A DNA stretch of 64,000 bases from Verrucomicrobiota bacterium (GTDB lineage: Bacteria > Verrucomicrobiota > Verrucomicrobiia > CAIQCK01), in assembly GCA_016222825.1 (NCBI GenBank), contig JACRQF010000013.1:124001-188000 (forward strand), written 5' to 3'. Of the stretch, positions 10,319-20,380 are shown one piece after another. Both the position numbers and the translations under genes were made by a program. The notes under the pieces were generated by a model. The model worked only from the letters and a program-made list of their open reading frames with translations, had not been told where the DNA came from and did no database searches. How positions within the stretch are numbered: position 1 is the first letter of the stretch; each line of letters starts with the position of its first letter.

Positions 10319-12346
10319 ATGAACCACGCCACGTTTCTGCAAGACATCGCCGTTGTGATGATCGTCGCCGCGATCGTCACGGTGGTGTTTCGCCAACTGA
10401 AACAGCCAGTCGTGCTCGGCTACATCCTCGCCGGCCTCATCATCGGGCCTCACACGCCGCCGTTTCCGCTCATCGTGGATGAAAACGCCATCAAGACGCT
10501 CTCGGAGCTGGGCGTCATCTTCCTCATGTTTTCGCTCGGTCTTGAGTTCAGTCTGCGCAAGCTGCGCGCGGTGGGGGCGACCGCTATCATCGCCGCGACG
10601 ATGGAAATCCTGCTCATGGTCTGGGCCGGCTTTGAGCTGGGCCAGATCTTCGGGTGGAACCAGATGGACAGCATCTTCCTTGGCGCGATCCTCTCGATTT
10701 CATCCACGACCATTATCATCAAGGCCATCGAGGAGCTCGGCAGAACGAAGGAGCGTTTCGCGGAGATCGTCTTCGGCATCCTCATCGTCGAGGACATCCT
10801 CGCCATCGTCATGATCGCGCTGCTCTCCGGCTTCGCGACCACGGGGGCGCTCGCGGCGGCGGATGTCGGCATGATGGTGGTGAAGCTGGTCGCGTTCCTC
10901 GGGGTGCTGCTTGTGGCGGGGCTGATCGTGGTGCCGCGGCTGTTGAACTACGTGGCGCGCTTCGGCAGCAACGAGGTGCTTCTGATTACCGTGATCGGCC
11001 TCTGCTTCGGCATCTCGTTGCTGGCGGTGAAGCTTGGCTACAGCGTGGCGCTCGGCGCGTTTCTCATCGGCGCAATCATCGCCGAGGCGCGCCAGATCGC
11101 GAAGATCGAGGTGCTGACGCACCCGGTTCGCGATCTTTTCAGCGCGGTGTTCTTTGTCTCCATCGGCCTGCTGATAGACCCGGCCCTGCTCGTGAAATAC
11201 GCCGGCCCGATTGTCATCATTACAGTGGTGGTGGTCGTGGGGAAGGTGCTGGCCTGCTCGTTTGGCACGTTCATCGCGGGGCACGACGAACGTTCGTCGC
11301 TCCGCGTCGGCATGGGACTCGCTCAGATCGGCGAGTTTTCATTCATCATCGCCTCGCTCGGGCTGACGTTGAATGTCACCAGCGAGTTTCTCTACCCCAT
11401 CGCGGTCGCCGTCTCCGCGCTGACGACATTGCTCACGCCCTACCTCATCCGTCATTCCGACACGGTGGTCGGCTGGTTCGTCCGCGCGGCCCCGGCGCCG
11501 CTCGTTCGCACGCTGGCGGCCTACACGCGATGGGTCGGCCAGCTCGGCGTCCGCAACGGCCGGAACATGGGCGCGGTGTTTCTGCGCAGGGTGGGCTGGC
11601 AGATCGCGTTGAACCTGCTGCTTGTCACTGCGGTCTTCATCGGCGCGGCGGCGTTGCGCGAACCTGCGTTTGCGAACTGGCCGACAGCGCCGGGCGGCAA
11701 CGACGGCGTGAAGGCGATGCTCTGGCTCGGGGCCATGATGGTCAGCCTGCCGATGCTCATCACCAGCTTTCGCAAGCTGCAGGCCTTTGCGATGCTCGTG
11801 GCCGAGATGAGCGTCAGCCACGGGGCCGCGGGCAAGAACACGCTCGCATTGCGCGCGGTGGTTTCCGGGATCATCGTCACCGCGGCTTCTGCCGGCTTGG
11901 TGCTTTTCATCCTGTTGCTGAGCACGGCGATCCTGCCCTCGCCCAATACGTTGTTGATAGCGGCGCTCGTCTTTGTCGTCGCTGCCGTGCTGCTGTGGCG
12001 CGCATTCAGCCGGCTTTATGCGCGGGCGCAACTCGCCCTCCGGGAGACCCTCGCGCAACCGCCGCCGCCACGTCATGATGAACTGCGCGCGGCACTTCCT
12101 CCCTTGTTGCGGGATGCCCAACTGGAGATGGTCAAAATCTCGGAGAACTCACCCACCGCTGGCAAAACGATCGGTGAACTTCGTCTCCGCAGCGGCACGG
12201 GCGCCTCGATCGTCGGCATTGACCACGGCGATCGCCAGCTTGCCAACCCGAGCCCGGAGGAAGAAATCCGCGCTGGCGATCAAGTGTTGCTTTTGGGAAA
12301 TCGGAGTCAACTCGATGCCGCAAAAGCGCTCATCCAGCGAAAGTGA
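10319..12346 (+). CDS. CPA2-family cation:proton antiporter (KefB-like)
   Basis: 675 residues. Residues 1-~385 form a 12-13-helix Na+/H+ exchanger domain with the CPA2 signatures LKQPVVLGYILAGLIIGPHT, FLMFSLGLEFSLRKL and GYSVALGAFLIGAIIAE. Additional hydrophobic helices span ~435-575, and a C-terminal RCK_C/TrkA_C-type domain ends the chain (IVGIDHGDRQLANPSPEEEI, then AGDQVLLLGN), where ligands usually gate the transporter. The nucleotide-binding RCK_N domain of true KefB/KefC is absent. Probably K+/H+ or Na+/H+ exchange; the ion is not determinable. The 243 bp upstream contain no supported gene. Confidence 0.85.
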   Translation: MNHATFLQDIAVVMIVAAIVTVVFRQLKQPVVLGYILAGLIIGPHTPPFPLIVDENAIKTLSELGVIFLMFSLGLEFSLRKLRAVGATAIIAATMEILLMVWAGFELGQIFGWNQMDSIFLGAILSISSTTIIIKAIEELGRTKERFAEIVFGILIVEDILAIVMIALLSGFATTGALAAADVGMMVVKLVAFLGVLLVAGLIVVPRLLNYVARFGSNEVLLITVIGLCFGISLLAVKLGYSVALGAFLIGAIIAEARQIAKIEVLTHPVRDLFSAVFFVSIGLLIDPALLVKYAGPIVIITVVVVVGKVLACSFGTFIAGHDERSSLRVGMGLAQIGEFSFIIASLGLTLNVTSEFLYPIAVAVSALTTLLTPYLIRHSDTVVGWFVRAAPAPLVRTLAAYTRWVGQLGVRNGRNMGAVFLRRVGWQIALNLLLVTAVFIGAAALREPAFANWPTAPGGNDGVKAMLWLGAMMVSLPMLITSFRKLQAFAMLVAEMSVSHGAAGKNTLALRAVVSGIIVTAASAGLVLFILLLSTAILPSPNTLLIAALVFVVAAVLLWRAFSRLYARAQLALRETLAQPPPPRHDELRAALPPLLRDAQLEMVKISENSPTAGKTIGELRLRSGTGASIVGIDHGDRQLANPSPEEEIRAGDQVLLLGNRSQLDAAKALIQRK

Positions 12347-12489
12347 CCGCAGTGCCTCTCCTCTTGGAGATTAGTTGTCCCGTCTCCACAGTCTTTTCCT
12401 GGCCCATCGTCTTTTCTGGCGTCGCCGGGCAGCGCGGCAAGGGTGAGAGGACCGGCGATGGTTCGGCAAGGTCGAAGGCGTGAACCGCG

Positions 12490-12768
12490 TCACGAGCGTT
12501 TGCGCAAGACCAGGCGGATTGCGATGTAGGGAAAGAGGAAGAAGAGCAGCACGCAAATCTTCGTAAACGCCAGGCCGCAGTAATGGATCAGGCACAGTTC
12601 GTGCCGCGTCAGGTCGAACAGTTTGCCGTGAATCCCATACACCAGGTCGCCTGCAAACGCGCAAATCCCCGACCAGAGCAGCAGCAACAGGATGCCCAAG
12701 AGCGCGCACCGCAGCAGCACCTTGGCCAGGGCGTCGAGCAGATCGTTGGTTTCGGTTGAGGTCGTCAT
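12490..12768 (-). CDS. DUF6868-like small membrane protein
   Basis: 92 residues with two strongly hydrophobic helices (about 18-40 and 66-86). The pattern of a membrane helix, then GIHGKLFDLTRHELCLIHY and GLAFTKICVLLFFLFPYIA, matches my memory of the DUF6868 family, whose function is unknown. Transcribed opposite to both neighbours, as a single gene. A coding call is supported by the start after GGAGAGACCCGAT and by the family-like pattern. Confidence 0.65.
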   Translation of the reverse strand: MTTSTETNDLLDALAKVLLRCALLGILLLLLWSGICAFAGDLVYGIHGKLFDLTRHELCLIHYCGLAFTKICVLLFFLFPYIAIRLVLRKRS

Positions 12769-12903
12769 ATCGGGTCTCTCCTGAAAGCTGGTTGTTTCGC
12801 TTCCAAACTACTCCCAGCGGTCCTTGAATCCAAGACGGCGCTCTTCCGGGAGCAACGCCAGGATCCTGCGCCCGAAGGGATCGCAGACTCGCCACTCTCC
12901 ATA

Positions 12904-12940
12904 ATTCGTTTTACGTTTCACGCATTACGCATTACGAATG
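12904..12940. repeat. heptamer repeat upstream of recJ
   Basis: From 12913 four units follow in exact 7-nt register: ACGTTTC, ACGCATT, ACGCATT, ACGAATG. The recJ start codon (12938-12940) is the end of the last unit. Confidence 0.8.
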
Positions 12941-14695
12941 GCGTCCATGAAACGCCGCTGGCTCATCGCGCCGCCCGATCCCGCACTGCAAACGCAACTC
13001 GCCGACGCGCTTCGCATCTCGCCCGCGCTCGCGCAGGTGCTCATCAATCGCGGCCACCGCACGCCGGAATCGGCGTCGAAGTTCCTCAAGCCGCGGCTGG
13101 CTGACCTCAGCGACCCGTTTCTGTTGCCGGACATGAAGGCCGCTGTCGCGCGCGTCTTTGCGGCCAGCGAGCGGCGCGAGAAGATCGTCATCTTCGGCGA
13201 CTACGACGTGGACGGCGTGACGGCGACGGCGCAGCTTTGCCAGTTGTTGCGGGCGCTGGGCGCGGAGGTTGGTTGCTACCTGCCGAACCGGATGGAGGAG
13301 GGCTACGGCCTCAGTCAGGGAGCGGTGGAAGCGTGTGTCGCGGCGCAACAGCCGAAGCTGCTGATCGCAGTGGATTGCGGCACGACGGCCGCCGCGCAGA
13401 TTGAATGGCTCGCGTCGCGCGGCGTGGACGCCATCGTTCTGGACCATCACGAGATGCCGGAAGGCTCGAAGCTGCCGCGTTGCGTGGCGGTGGTGAACCC
13501 GAAACGCGAGTCGGGCGAAACACCTTGGCGACATCTCGCCAGCGCCGGCTTGGCGTTCAAGTTCGGCCACGCGTTGCTGAAGGAAGGCCGCAGCCGGAAC
13601 CTTCCGGCGGCCAGCGCCGTGGACCTCAAGCAATGGCTTGACCTTGCCGCCATCGGCACCATCGCCGACATCGTCCCGCTCGTTGGCGAGAACCGACTCA
13701 TTGCCGCCGCCGGTCTGCCGCAGATTGGCGCGACGCGCCGTGTCGGACTGCGGACGTTGATGGAGGTGGCGCAAATTCGGCCACCGGTCACGCCGTATCA
13801 CGTCGGCTTCGGCATCGGCCCGCGACTCAACGCAGCGGGACGGTTGCAGGACGCGGAGAAGGCACTGGAGCTTCTGCTCGGCGACGACCGCGCGAAGTCG
13901 CTGGAACTGGCGCGCTGGCTCGACACGAACAACCGCGAGCGGCAGTCCATCGAGAAGCAGATCGCCGAGGAAGCTACCAAGCGCACGGCGCAGGAGTTTC
14001 ACGCGCACCGCGACTACGTCATCGTCCAAGCGGATGCTGCGTGGCACATCGGCGTGGTCGGCATTGTGGCCTCACGCGTGCTGCGGACGTTCTATCGGCC
14101 GACGATCATCATTGGCGGCGCGCCGCCGGAAGCGACGGGCGATGGCTGGCGCGGTTCGGGCCGGAGCATCGAGGGCTACGACATCACCGCCGGTCTGGCG
14201 CATTGCCGGGAACTGCTGTTTCGCTTCGGCGGCCACGAGATGGCGGCGGGGCTTTCGGTGAAGCCGGAAAATGTTGCGAAGCTGCGCGACGCGCTCAACG
14301 CGCACGCGCGTCAGGCGATTCCGGCGGAGGCGCTCGTGCCGGCGTGGCGGCTGGACGCGGAATTGCCGTTCGGCGACCTCAACGAGCAACTGGTGGAAGA
14401 ACTCACACAGATCGAGCCGACGGGGCAGGAGAACCCGAAGCCGTTGTTCTGCGCGCGCGGCGTGCGCATTCGGAACGAGCCGCGCGTGGTGGGGAAGACG
14501 GGCGAGCACCTGAAGCTCTGGCTGACCGACGGCAGGAACAGCTTCGATGCCATCGGCTTCGGCATGGGCAAGCGGGAGTTGAAGGCGGGCGACGCGGTGG
14601 ACATCGTCTTCGCGCCGGAGATCAATGAATACGAGGGACGGCGGAGCGTGCAGTTAAAGCTGCAGGACGTGCAGGTCGCGGAGGGGAATGCGTAA
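12938..14695 (+). CDS. recJ: single-stranded-DNA-specific exonuclease RecJ
   Basis: 585 residues. 5'-3' single-strand DNA exonuclease of recombination and repair. The DHH phosphoesterase motifs are FGDYDVDGVTATAQL near residue 87 and VLDHHE near 168. The DHHA1 part contains GWRGSGRSIEGYDI and FGGHEMAAGLSV near 405-435, and a C-terminal OB-type domain closes the chain. The usual length is about 560-580. Start candidates are the ATG at 12938 or at 12947 (MKRRWLIAPPD, closer to relatives). No Shine-Dalgarno is visible because heptamer repeats occupy the upstream side; the stop codon also lies within a heptamer array. Confidence 0.95.
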   Translation: MASMKRRWLIAPPDPALQTQLADALRISPALAQVLINRGHRTPESASKFLKPRLADLSDPFLLPDMKAAVARVFAASERREKIVIFGDYDVDGVTATAQLCQLLRALGAEVGCYLPNRMEEGYGLSQGAVEACVAAQQPKLLIAVDCGTTAAAQIEWLASRGVDAIVLDHHEMPEGSKLPRCVAVVNPKRESGETPWRHLASAGLAFKFGHALLKEGRSRNLPAASAVDLKQWLDLAAIGTIADIVPLVGENRLIAAAGLPQIGATRRVGLRTLMEVAQIRPPVTPYHVGFGIGPRLNAAGRLQDAEKALELLLGDDRAKSLELARWLDTNNRERQSIEKQIAEEATKRTAQEFHAHRDYVIVQADAAWHIGVVGIVASRVLRTFYRPTIIIGGAPPEATGDGWRGSGRSIEGYDITAGLAHCRELLFRFGGHEMAAGLSVKPENVAKLRDALNAHARQAIPAEALVPAWRLDAELPFGDLNEQLVEELTQIEPTGQENPKPLFCARGVRIRNEPRVVGKTGEHLKLWLTDGRNSFDAIGFGMGKRELKAGDAVDIVFAPEINEYEGRRSVQLKLQDVQVAEGNA

Positions 14696-14780
14696 TACGT
14701 AATGCGTAAGAGACAAAAACGAAGCGTGGAGCGCGACTTCAATCACGCTCCACGCTTACGCATTACGCATTACGTATTAG
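14687..14780. repeat. heptamer arrays forming a hairpin between recJ and rpmB
   Basis: The left array is AATGCGT, AATACGT, AATGCGT, AAGAGAC (14687-14714). The right array carries CATTACG, CATTACG, TATTAGC (14761-14781), roughly its complement. Between them a perfect 11-bp stem, AGCGTGGAGCG (14723-14733) with CGCTCCACGCT (14746-14756), has a 12-nt loop. The position between convergent recJ and rpmB suggests it may act as a bidirectional terminator, but there is no T-tract. Confidence 0.75.
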
Positions 14781-14781
14781 C

Positions 14782-15048
14782 TTAAGCGGCTGCCTTGGCT
14801 TCCGGTTTCCAAGTCCGGACGGGCGGGCGGACGACGCGGCCAGCCTTCATGCAGGCGGCGCACACCATGACGTTGCGCACGGTGCCGTTGATGAGCGCCT
14901 TGACGCGCTGCAGGTTCGGGAAGAACCGGCGCTTGGTCATGGCGGTGACGTGCGTGCCGATGCCGCCTTCTTTCTTCGCCTTACCGCTTCGGATGATCCG
15001 ATGGCCTTTGATCGAGCCTTTGCCGCAAATTGAACACTGAAATGACAT
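14782..15048 (-). CDS. rpmB: 50S ribosomal protein L28
   Basis: 88 residues. Recognised by TKRRFFPNLQRVKALINGTV and the following VRNVMVCAACMKAGRVVR. It is the zinc-type (C+) form with CSIC near residue 5 and CAAC near residue 63. Component of the large ribosomal subunit. Encoded alone; L33 is not adjacent here. AAGGACCAAGAT upstream of the ATG can act as ribosome binding site. Confidence 0.96.
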   Translation of the reverse strand: MSFQCSICGKGSIKGHRIIRSGKAKKEGGIGTHVTAMTKRRFFPNLQRVKALINGTVRNVMVCAACMKAGRVVRPPVRTWKPEAKAAA

Positions 15049-15238
15049 ATCTTGGTCCTTCTATTTAGCCGTTAAAGGGCGCGAACTGTAGCCAACACCG
15101 CCCCGCCGCGCAAGCCCCAATCTGATGGAATTTTCAGCGCGCATTCTTTGACAAATCCACCCGTTTCTGAATAATCTGACGCCCGCCGACCGGAAAGAAG
15201 CCGCCGTGCGGACGAACGAATCCGGCGGAAAAGAAGCC

Positions 15239-16027
15239 ATGAATAGAAAGATCGCCGTTTCCTGTTTCATGCTGGCCACAGCAGTCACATTCCTTCCATG
15301 CGGTTCCGCGCCGGCCCAAGGCGCCGAGGAAAAACGGGTTTTGGTGTTCACGCGAAACGGCCCGACGCTCCAGGGCAAGAAGGGGTTCGTCCACGACAAC
15401 ATCGCCAGCAGTGTCGCTGCCCTCCAGAAGCTTGGTGTGGAGAATGGCTTCGGCGTGGACGTGTCGGAGGATCCGAAGGTGTTTACCGACGCGAACCTGA
15501 AGAAGTATAAGGCGCTGGTTCTCTCCAACACCAACAACGAGGCCCTCGACACGGAAGAACAGAAAGCGGCTCTCCAGAAATACGTCCGCAGCGGCGGTGG
15601 CGTGGTCGGCATCCATTCGGCGTGCGCCATGATGCGGAACTGGCCGTGGTATTGGCAGATGATGGGTGGCACGTTCCTCTACCATCCGAAGTTCCAGCCG
15701 TTCACGATCTTCGTCGTGGATCGGAAACATCCCTCGACGGCGCATCTCGGCGAGACGTGGCAGTGGGAAGATGAGTTCTATTTCCTGAAGGAGATGCCGA
15801 AGGGCCTGCACATCCTGCTGGAGGGCGACCTCACGAAGCTTGAAGACAAACGGAAGCCGGCCGACGAGAAGAGGCGGGCGCTGGCTTGGTGCCACGAATT
15901 TGAAGGCGGGCGCTGCTGGTTCACGGCGCTCGGCCACAAGAAAGAGCAGTATTCCGACCCGAACCTAATGAAGCACATCCTGGGTGGCATCCAGTGGGCT
16001 ATGGGAGAGAAGAAGCGACCGCAGTAA
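15239..16027 (+). CDS. secreted ThuA-like protein
   Basis: 262 residues, with an N-terminal signal peptide (MNRKIAVSCFMLATAVTFLP, cleavage probably after APAQG). The mature part has the ThuA class I amidotransferase-like fold: NTNNEALDTEEQKAALQKYV, GGGVVGIHSACAM and GGTFLYHPKFQPF, ending FTALGHKKEQYSD. ThuA-like proteins are linked to keto-sugar metabolism and are very common in Verrucomicrobiota, typically beside Gfo/Idh/MocA oxidoreductases as here (14 bp to the next gene). The reaction here is unproven. An in-frame ATG at 15206 would hide the signal peptide, so 15239 is preferred. Confidence 0.85.
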   Translation: MNRKIAVSCFMLATAVTFLPCGSAPAQGAEEKRVLVFTRNGPTLQGKKGFVHDNIASSVAALQKLGVENGFGVDVSEDPKVFTDANLKKYKALVLSNTNNEALDTEEQKAALQKYVRSGGGVVGIHSACAMMRNWPWYWQMMGGTFLYHPKFQPFTIFVVDRKHPSTAHLGETWQWEDEFYFLKEMPKGLHILLEGDLTKLEDKRKPADEKRRALAWCHEFEGGRCWFTALGHKKEQYSDPNLMKHILGGIQWAMGEKKRPQ

Positions 16028-16041
16028 ACGGAGTAAATACC

Positions 16042-17445
16042 ATGCAAACATCTCGTCGTGATTTCCTGAAAGTTTCGGCCGTTGGCGCGGGCGCGCTGGC
16101 GTTCCCGAACATCATCCCTGCGCGCGTGCTCGGAGCCGACGCGCCGAGCAAGAAGATCAACGTCCTCCAGATCGGTTGCGGCCGCATCGGGCGCAGCATG
16201 GACATGCCCGGCATCCTCAAGCAGGACGGCGCGCGCATGATCGCCGTGTGCGACCTCGACTCCGTCCGCGTGAAGGACGGCAAGCAGTTCGCCGAGGAGA
16301 CTTACGCGAAGAAGGACATCAAGATTGATGTCGCCACCTACGGCGATTACCGCGAGGCGTTGCAGCGGAAGGACATTGATGCTGTCGCCATCAGCCTGCC
16401 CGATCATTGGCACGCGCAGCCCGTCATCGAGGCCGCGCTCGCGGGCAAACACATCTACGTCCAGAAACCGCTCACGATGACCCTCGTCGAAGGCCGCGCC
16501 GTCAGCGACATCATCCGCAAGAAAAAGCTCGGCTTCCAGATCGGCAGCCAGCAGCGGTCGAATCCCGGTTTCCGCATGGCTTGCGAAGCCGTCCGCAACG
16601 GCCGCATCGGCAAGCTGCACACCGTCAAGATCGGTCTGCCCACCGACCCGAGCGGTGGCAGCACGAAGGAGATGCCCGTCCCGTCCAACCTCAACTACGA
16701 CATGTGGCTCGGCCCGACGCCGCTCGCGCCGTATTGCGAGGACCGCGTCCATTCGCAGAACGAGAACCCGAAGAAGCGCTACGGCGACCGGCCGGGTTGG
16801 CTGCGAATTGATTCCTACTGCCTTGGCATGATCACCGGCTGGGGCGCGCATCACGTGGACATCGCTCATTGGGGCATGGGCACTGAGATGACCGGCCCGA
16901 TCGAGATCGAGGGCAAGGCGGAGTTCCCAACCGAGGGCCTCTGGAATGTCCACGGCAAGTATCACGTCGAGGCGAAGTATGCCAGCTGCGTCACGACCAT
17001 CATTGACGACACCTTTCCGACCGGCGTGCGCTTCGAAGGCTCGGACGGTTGGATCTTCGTCACGCGCGGCGCGGAGAAGGTCACGGCCAGCGACCCAACC
17101 ACGAAGAAGGGCAAGACCAGGGCGCTGGACTCCAGCAACCCCGACATCTTCAAGCAGCCGCGCGGCAAGAAGGACATCCGCCTCCACGTCAGCCCGAAGG
17201 ACGACCATCATCTCGACTGGATCAACAGTCTCCTGACCGGCAAACGGGCCGCCACCAATCCCGAGCAGGCGCACCGTTCCAACAGCGCCTGCATCGTCAA
17301 CTGGATCGCCATGAAGCTCGGCCGCAAGCTGACGTGGGACCCGAAGAAGGAACAGTTCCTCAACGACGACGCGGCCAACGCCATGCTCTCCCGTCCCGAA
17401 CGCGCCCCTTACGGCGCCATGACCCTCCTCAAGAAGAACGCCTAG
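16042..17445 (+). CDS. Tat-exported Gfo/Idh/MocA-family oxidoreductase
   Basis: 467 residues. A twin-arginine signal (QTSRRDFLKVSAVGAGALAF) is followed by an NAD(P)-binding Rossmann domain (INVLQIGCGRIGRSMDM; aspartate in AVCDLD). The family segment LPDHWHAQPVIEAALAGKHI with YVQKPLTMTL places the catalytic Lys in the EKP-like motif, here QKP. AHHVDIAHWGM supplies the substrate-site His. Tat export implies folding with NAD(P) before export to the periplasm, where such enzymes act on carbohydrates. The start at 16042 puts the RR motif at residues 5-6. Next gene begins with zero spacing. Confidence 0.92.
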   Translation: MQTSRRDFLKVSAVGAGALAFPNIIPARVLGADAPSKKINVLQIGCGRIGRSMDMPGILKQDGARMIAVCDLDSVRVKDGKQFAEETYAKKDIKIDVATYGDYREALQRKDIDAVAISLPDHWHAQPVIEAALAGKHIYVQKPLTMTLVEGRAVSDIIRKKKLGFQIGSQQRSNPGFRMACEAVRNGRIGKLHTVKIGLPTDPSGGSTKEMPVPSNLNYDMWLGPTPLAPYCEDRVHSQNENPKKRYGDRPGWLRIDSYCLGMITGWGAHHVDIAHWGMGTEMTGPIEIEGKAEFPTEGLWNVHGKYHVEAKYASCVTTIIDDTFPTGVRFEGSDGWIFVTRGAEKVTASDPTTKKGKTRALDSSNPDIFKQPRGKKDIRLHVSPKDDHHLDWINSLLTGKRAATNPEQAHRSNSACIVNWIAMKLGRKLTWDPKKEQFLNDDAANAMLSRPERAPYGAMTLLKKNA

Positions 17446-18799
17446 ATGAAAACCAAACTCGCCCTCACCGCCGCCATCGCCCTCTGCGCCATGACCGCCA
17501 GCGCCGCCGACAACGAGCTGCGCTGGATCACGCTCGACCCCGGCCATTTCCACGCCGCGCTCGTGCAGAAATTCATGTATCCGCAGGTCAACCCGGTCGT
17601 CCACGTCTATGCGCCCGAAGGCCCCGACGTGGCCCTCCACCTCAAGCGCATCGAGGGCTTCAACACCCGCGCCGAGAACCCGACCCATTGGCAGGAGAAG
17701 GTCTATACCGGCAAGGACTTCCTGGAGCGCATGATCAAGGAGCGCGCCGGCAACGTCGTCGTCATCTCCGGCAACAACCGCAAGAAGACCGACTCTCGAC
17801 GCCGGCTTCAACGTCTTCTCCGACAAACCGATGGCCATCACCCCGCAGGCGTTCCCGCTCCTGCGCAAGGCCTTCGACCGCGCCGCGCAGAAGAAGCTCA
17901 TGCTCTACGACATCATGACCGAGCGCTACGAGATCACCGCCATCCTCATGCGCGAGCTGGTCAACGCCCCCACCGTCTTCGGCTCGCTGGAGAAGGGCAC
18001 ACCGGAAAAACCCGCCGTCGAGATGGAGAGCGTCCATTACTTCTTCAAGGAAGTCGCCGGCAAGCCGCTCATCCGCCCGCCGTGGTTCTACGACACGCGC
18101 CAGCAGGGCGAGGCCATCCCCGACGTCGGCACCCACCTCGTGGACCTCGTCCAATGGCAGTGCTTCCCCGAAGTGACGCTCGACTGGCAGAAGGACATCA
18201 AGGTCCTCGCCGCCAAGCGCTGGCCGACCAAGATGACGCCCGCGCAGTTCAAGCTCTCCACCGGCCTCGACAAATATCCCGACTACTTCAAGAGCGACAT
18301 CGGCCCCGATGGCGCGCTCAACGTCTATCAGAACGGCGACGTGCTCTGGACCATCAAGGGCGTCCACGCCAAGGTCGCCGCCCTCTGGGGCTTCCAGGCG
18401 CCGCCGGGAACCGGCGACACCCACTACCAGATCGTCCGCGGCAGCAAGGCCGACGTCGTCATCCGGCAGGGCAAGGAGCAGAACTACAAGGTCGCCCTCT
18501 ACGTCGAGAACAAGTCCTCCGCCTCCGCCGACGAGTTCGACAAGACCCTCCGCGCCGCCGTCGCCCAGATCGCGACCAAATGGGCCGGCGTGGACGTGAA
18601 GAAAGCCGGTGCGGCGTGGGAGATCATCATCCCCGACAAATACCACGTCGGCCACGAAGCCCACTTCGGCCAGGTCGCGGAGAAATACCTGCGCTTCCTC
18701 GGCGAGGGCAAGATGCCGTCATGGGAAGTCCCCAACATGACCGCCAAGTATTTCGTCACCACCGAAGCCTTCCGCCTCAGCCACGCGAAGAAGAAGTAG
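17446..18799 (+). pseudogene. frameshifted Gfo/Idh/MocA-like oxidoreductase
   Basis: The 5' part (17446 to about 17792) encodes a signal peptide ([20 protein letters not shown]) and an oxidoreductase N-terminus ending [13 protein letters not shown]. The homologous chain resumes in the next frame at [20 protein letters not shown] (from about 17794) and continues to the stop at 18797-18799. Relatives typically have about five residues between KTD and LDAG, so a deletion of about 14 nt (net -14) explains both the lost residues and the frame change. Together the two parts make about 450 residues. This is either a genuine inactivating deletion or an assembly error. It abuts the upstream oxidoreductase stop. 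Confidence 0.8.
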
Positions 18800-18944
18800 G
18801 CCAGACACTCCTGTTTGGCCCTTTCTACATAGAACGGATTTCAAGCGTCGCCAGAGGGGGGAGCATCCGCTCCACCGGAAAACGACTTGTTTTGACCGTC
18901 AAGAATCGGCAGAGTGCGCGCGGTTTTTCTTCGGAGAAGTCATT

Positions 18945-20336
18945 ATGCCTATAGACATCAAGAAGCTGGTCAGCGAGCGGTTGGGCGAGAACTACAGCCT
19001 GCACGAGCGCTACGTGAACTCGACGCTCGTGAAGGTGTTGCGCACCGTCGGGTTCGACAAGGTTTACGCGAAGGCGCAGGGGCAATACCTCTGGGACAAG
19101 GAGGGGAATCGCTACCTCGATTACCTCAGCGGCTACGGCGTGTATAACATCGGCCGCAATCACCCCGCGGTGCAGAAGGCCATCCGCGACGTGCTCGATC
19201 TCGACCTGCCGAACATGGTGCAGCTCGATTGCGCGTTTCTCAGCGGCGTGGCGGCCGAGGAGTTGGTGAAGCGTTGCCCGCCGCACTTGAACGCGGTGTT
19301 TTTCTGCAACAGCGGCACGGAGGCGGTGGAGGGCGCGCTGAAGTTTGCCAAGGCTGCCACGGGCCGGCCGCGGCTGGTGTATTTCGACAATGCGTTTCAC
19401 GGGCTGACGCTCGGCTCGCTCAGCGTCAATGGCGCGGAGAGCTTTCGCGAGGGGTTCGAGCCATTGCTGCCGGGCTGCGAGAAGATCAAGATGAACGACC
19501 TCGCGGCGCTGGAGTATCTCTTGGCCAAGGGCGATGTGGCGGCGTTCATCTTCGAGTGTTGCCAGGGCAAGATGCTGGACGTGCCGAAGGACGATTTTCT
19601 GCCGGCGGCGCAGGCGCTTTGCCGCAAATACGGCACGCTGTTCATCAGCGACGAGGTTCAGACCGGCTTCGGACGCACGGGCAAAATGTTCGGCTTCCAG
19701 CACTGGAATCTGGAGCCGGACATCATCACGCTCGCCAAGACGCTCGGCGGCGGCTACGTGCCCTGCGGGGCGTTCGTCTCGCGGCGCGAGGTTTACCAGA
19801 AGATTTTCTCGCGCATGGATCGCTGCGTGGTGCATTCGACGACGTTCGGCCGGAACAACCTCGCGATGGTCGGTGCCATGGCGATGCTGCATGTGTTGGA
19901 GGATGAGAACCTCATCGAGCGTGGCCAGAAGATCTCGGAATTCTTGTTCGCGGAGTTGAACAAGCTCAAGCAGAAGCACGACCTGATCAAAGAGGTTCGC
20001 GGCAAGGGCTTGATGATCGGCATTGAGTTCCAGGAACCGCGCGGGTTTCAGGCGAAGATGGCGTGGAAAACGATCCATGCGGCCGACAAGTCGCTGTTCC
20101 CGCAGATCATCGTCAGCAACCTGCTCAAGAAGCACCGCGTGCTCGCGCAGGTTGCCGCGCACCATCACGACATCGTGAAGATTCTGCCGCCGCTGGTGAG
20201 CACGGAGGAAGACGCGCGTTGTTTCGTGAACGGCCTCGACGACGTGCTGAACGAATGCGACCGCGCTGTCGGCCCGATGTTGGAGTTCGGCCTCGGCCTC
20301 GCCAAAGCCGCGATGTCCGCAAAGAGCGTGGTATGA
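18945..20336 (+). CDS. class III PLP-dependent aminotransferase
   Basis: 463 residues. Fold-type I class III aminotransferase: [20 protein letters not shown] (phosphate-binding SGTEA), [33 protein letters not shown] (PLP-ring Asp) and [18 protein letters not shown] with the Schiff-base Lys. This class includes ornithine, putrescine, 4-aminobutyrate and acetylornithine aminotransferases; the motifs do not distinguish the substrate. GGAGAAG at 18933-18939 lies 5 nt before the ATG. It is about 145 bp after the frameshifted oxidoreductase and not clearly linked to it. Confidence 0.88.
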   Translation: MPIDIKKLVSERLGENYSLHERYVNSTLVKVLRTVGFDKVYAKAQGQYLWDKEGNRYLDYLSGYGVYNIGRNHPAVQKAIRDVLDLDLPNMVQLDCAFLSGVAAEELVKRCPPHLNAVFFCNSGTEAVEGALKFAKAATGRPRLVYFDNAFHGLTLGSLSVNGAESFREGFEPLLPGCEKIKMNDLAALEYLLAKGDVAAFIFECCQGKMLDVPKDDFLPAAQALCRKYGTLFISDEVQTGFGRTGKMFGFQHWNLEPDIITLAKTLGGGYVPCGAFVSRREVYQKIFSRMDRCVVHSTTFGRNNLAMVGAMAMLHVLEDENLIERGQKISEFLFAELNKLKQKHDLIKEVRGKGLMIGIEFQEPRGFQAKMAWKTIHAADKSLFPQIIVSNLLKKHRVLAQVAAHHHDIVKILPPLVSTEEDARCFVNGLDDVLNECDRAVGPMLEFGLGLAKAAMSAKSVV

Positions 20337-20380
20337 CGTCGGCATTTTGACAGCGGGCCATTGCGGGATGATTTTATCCC

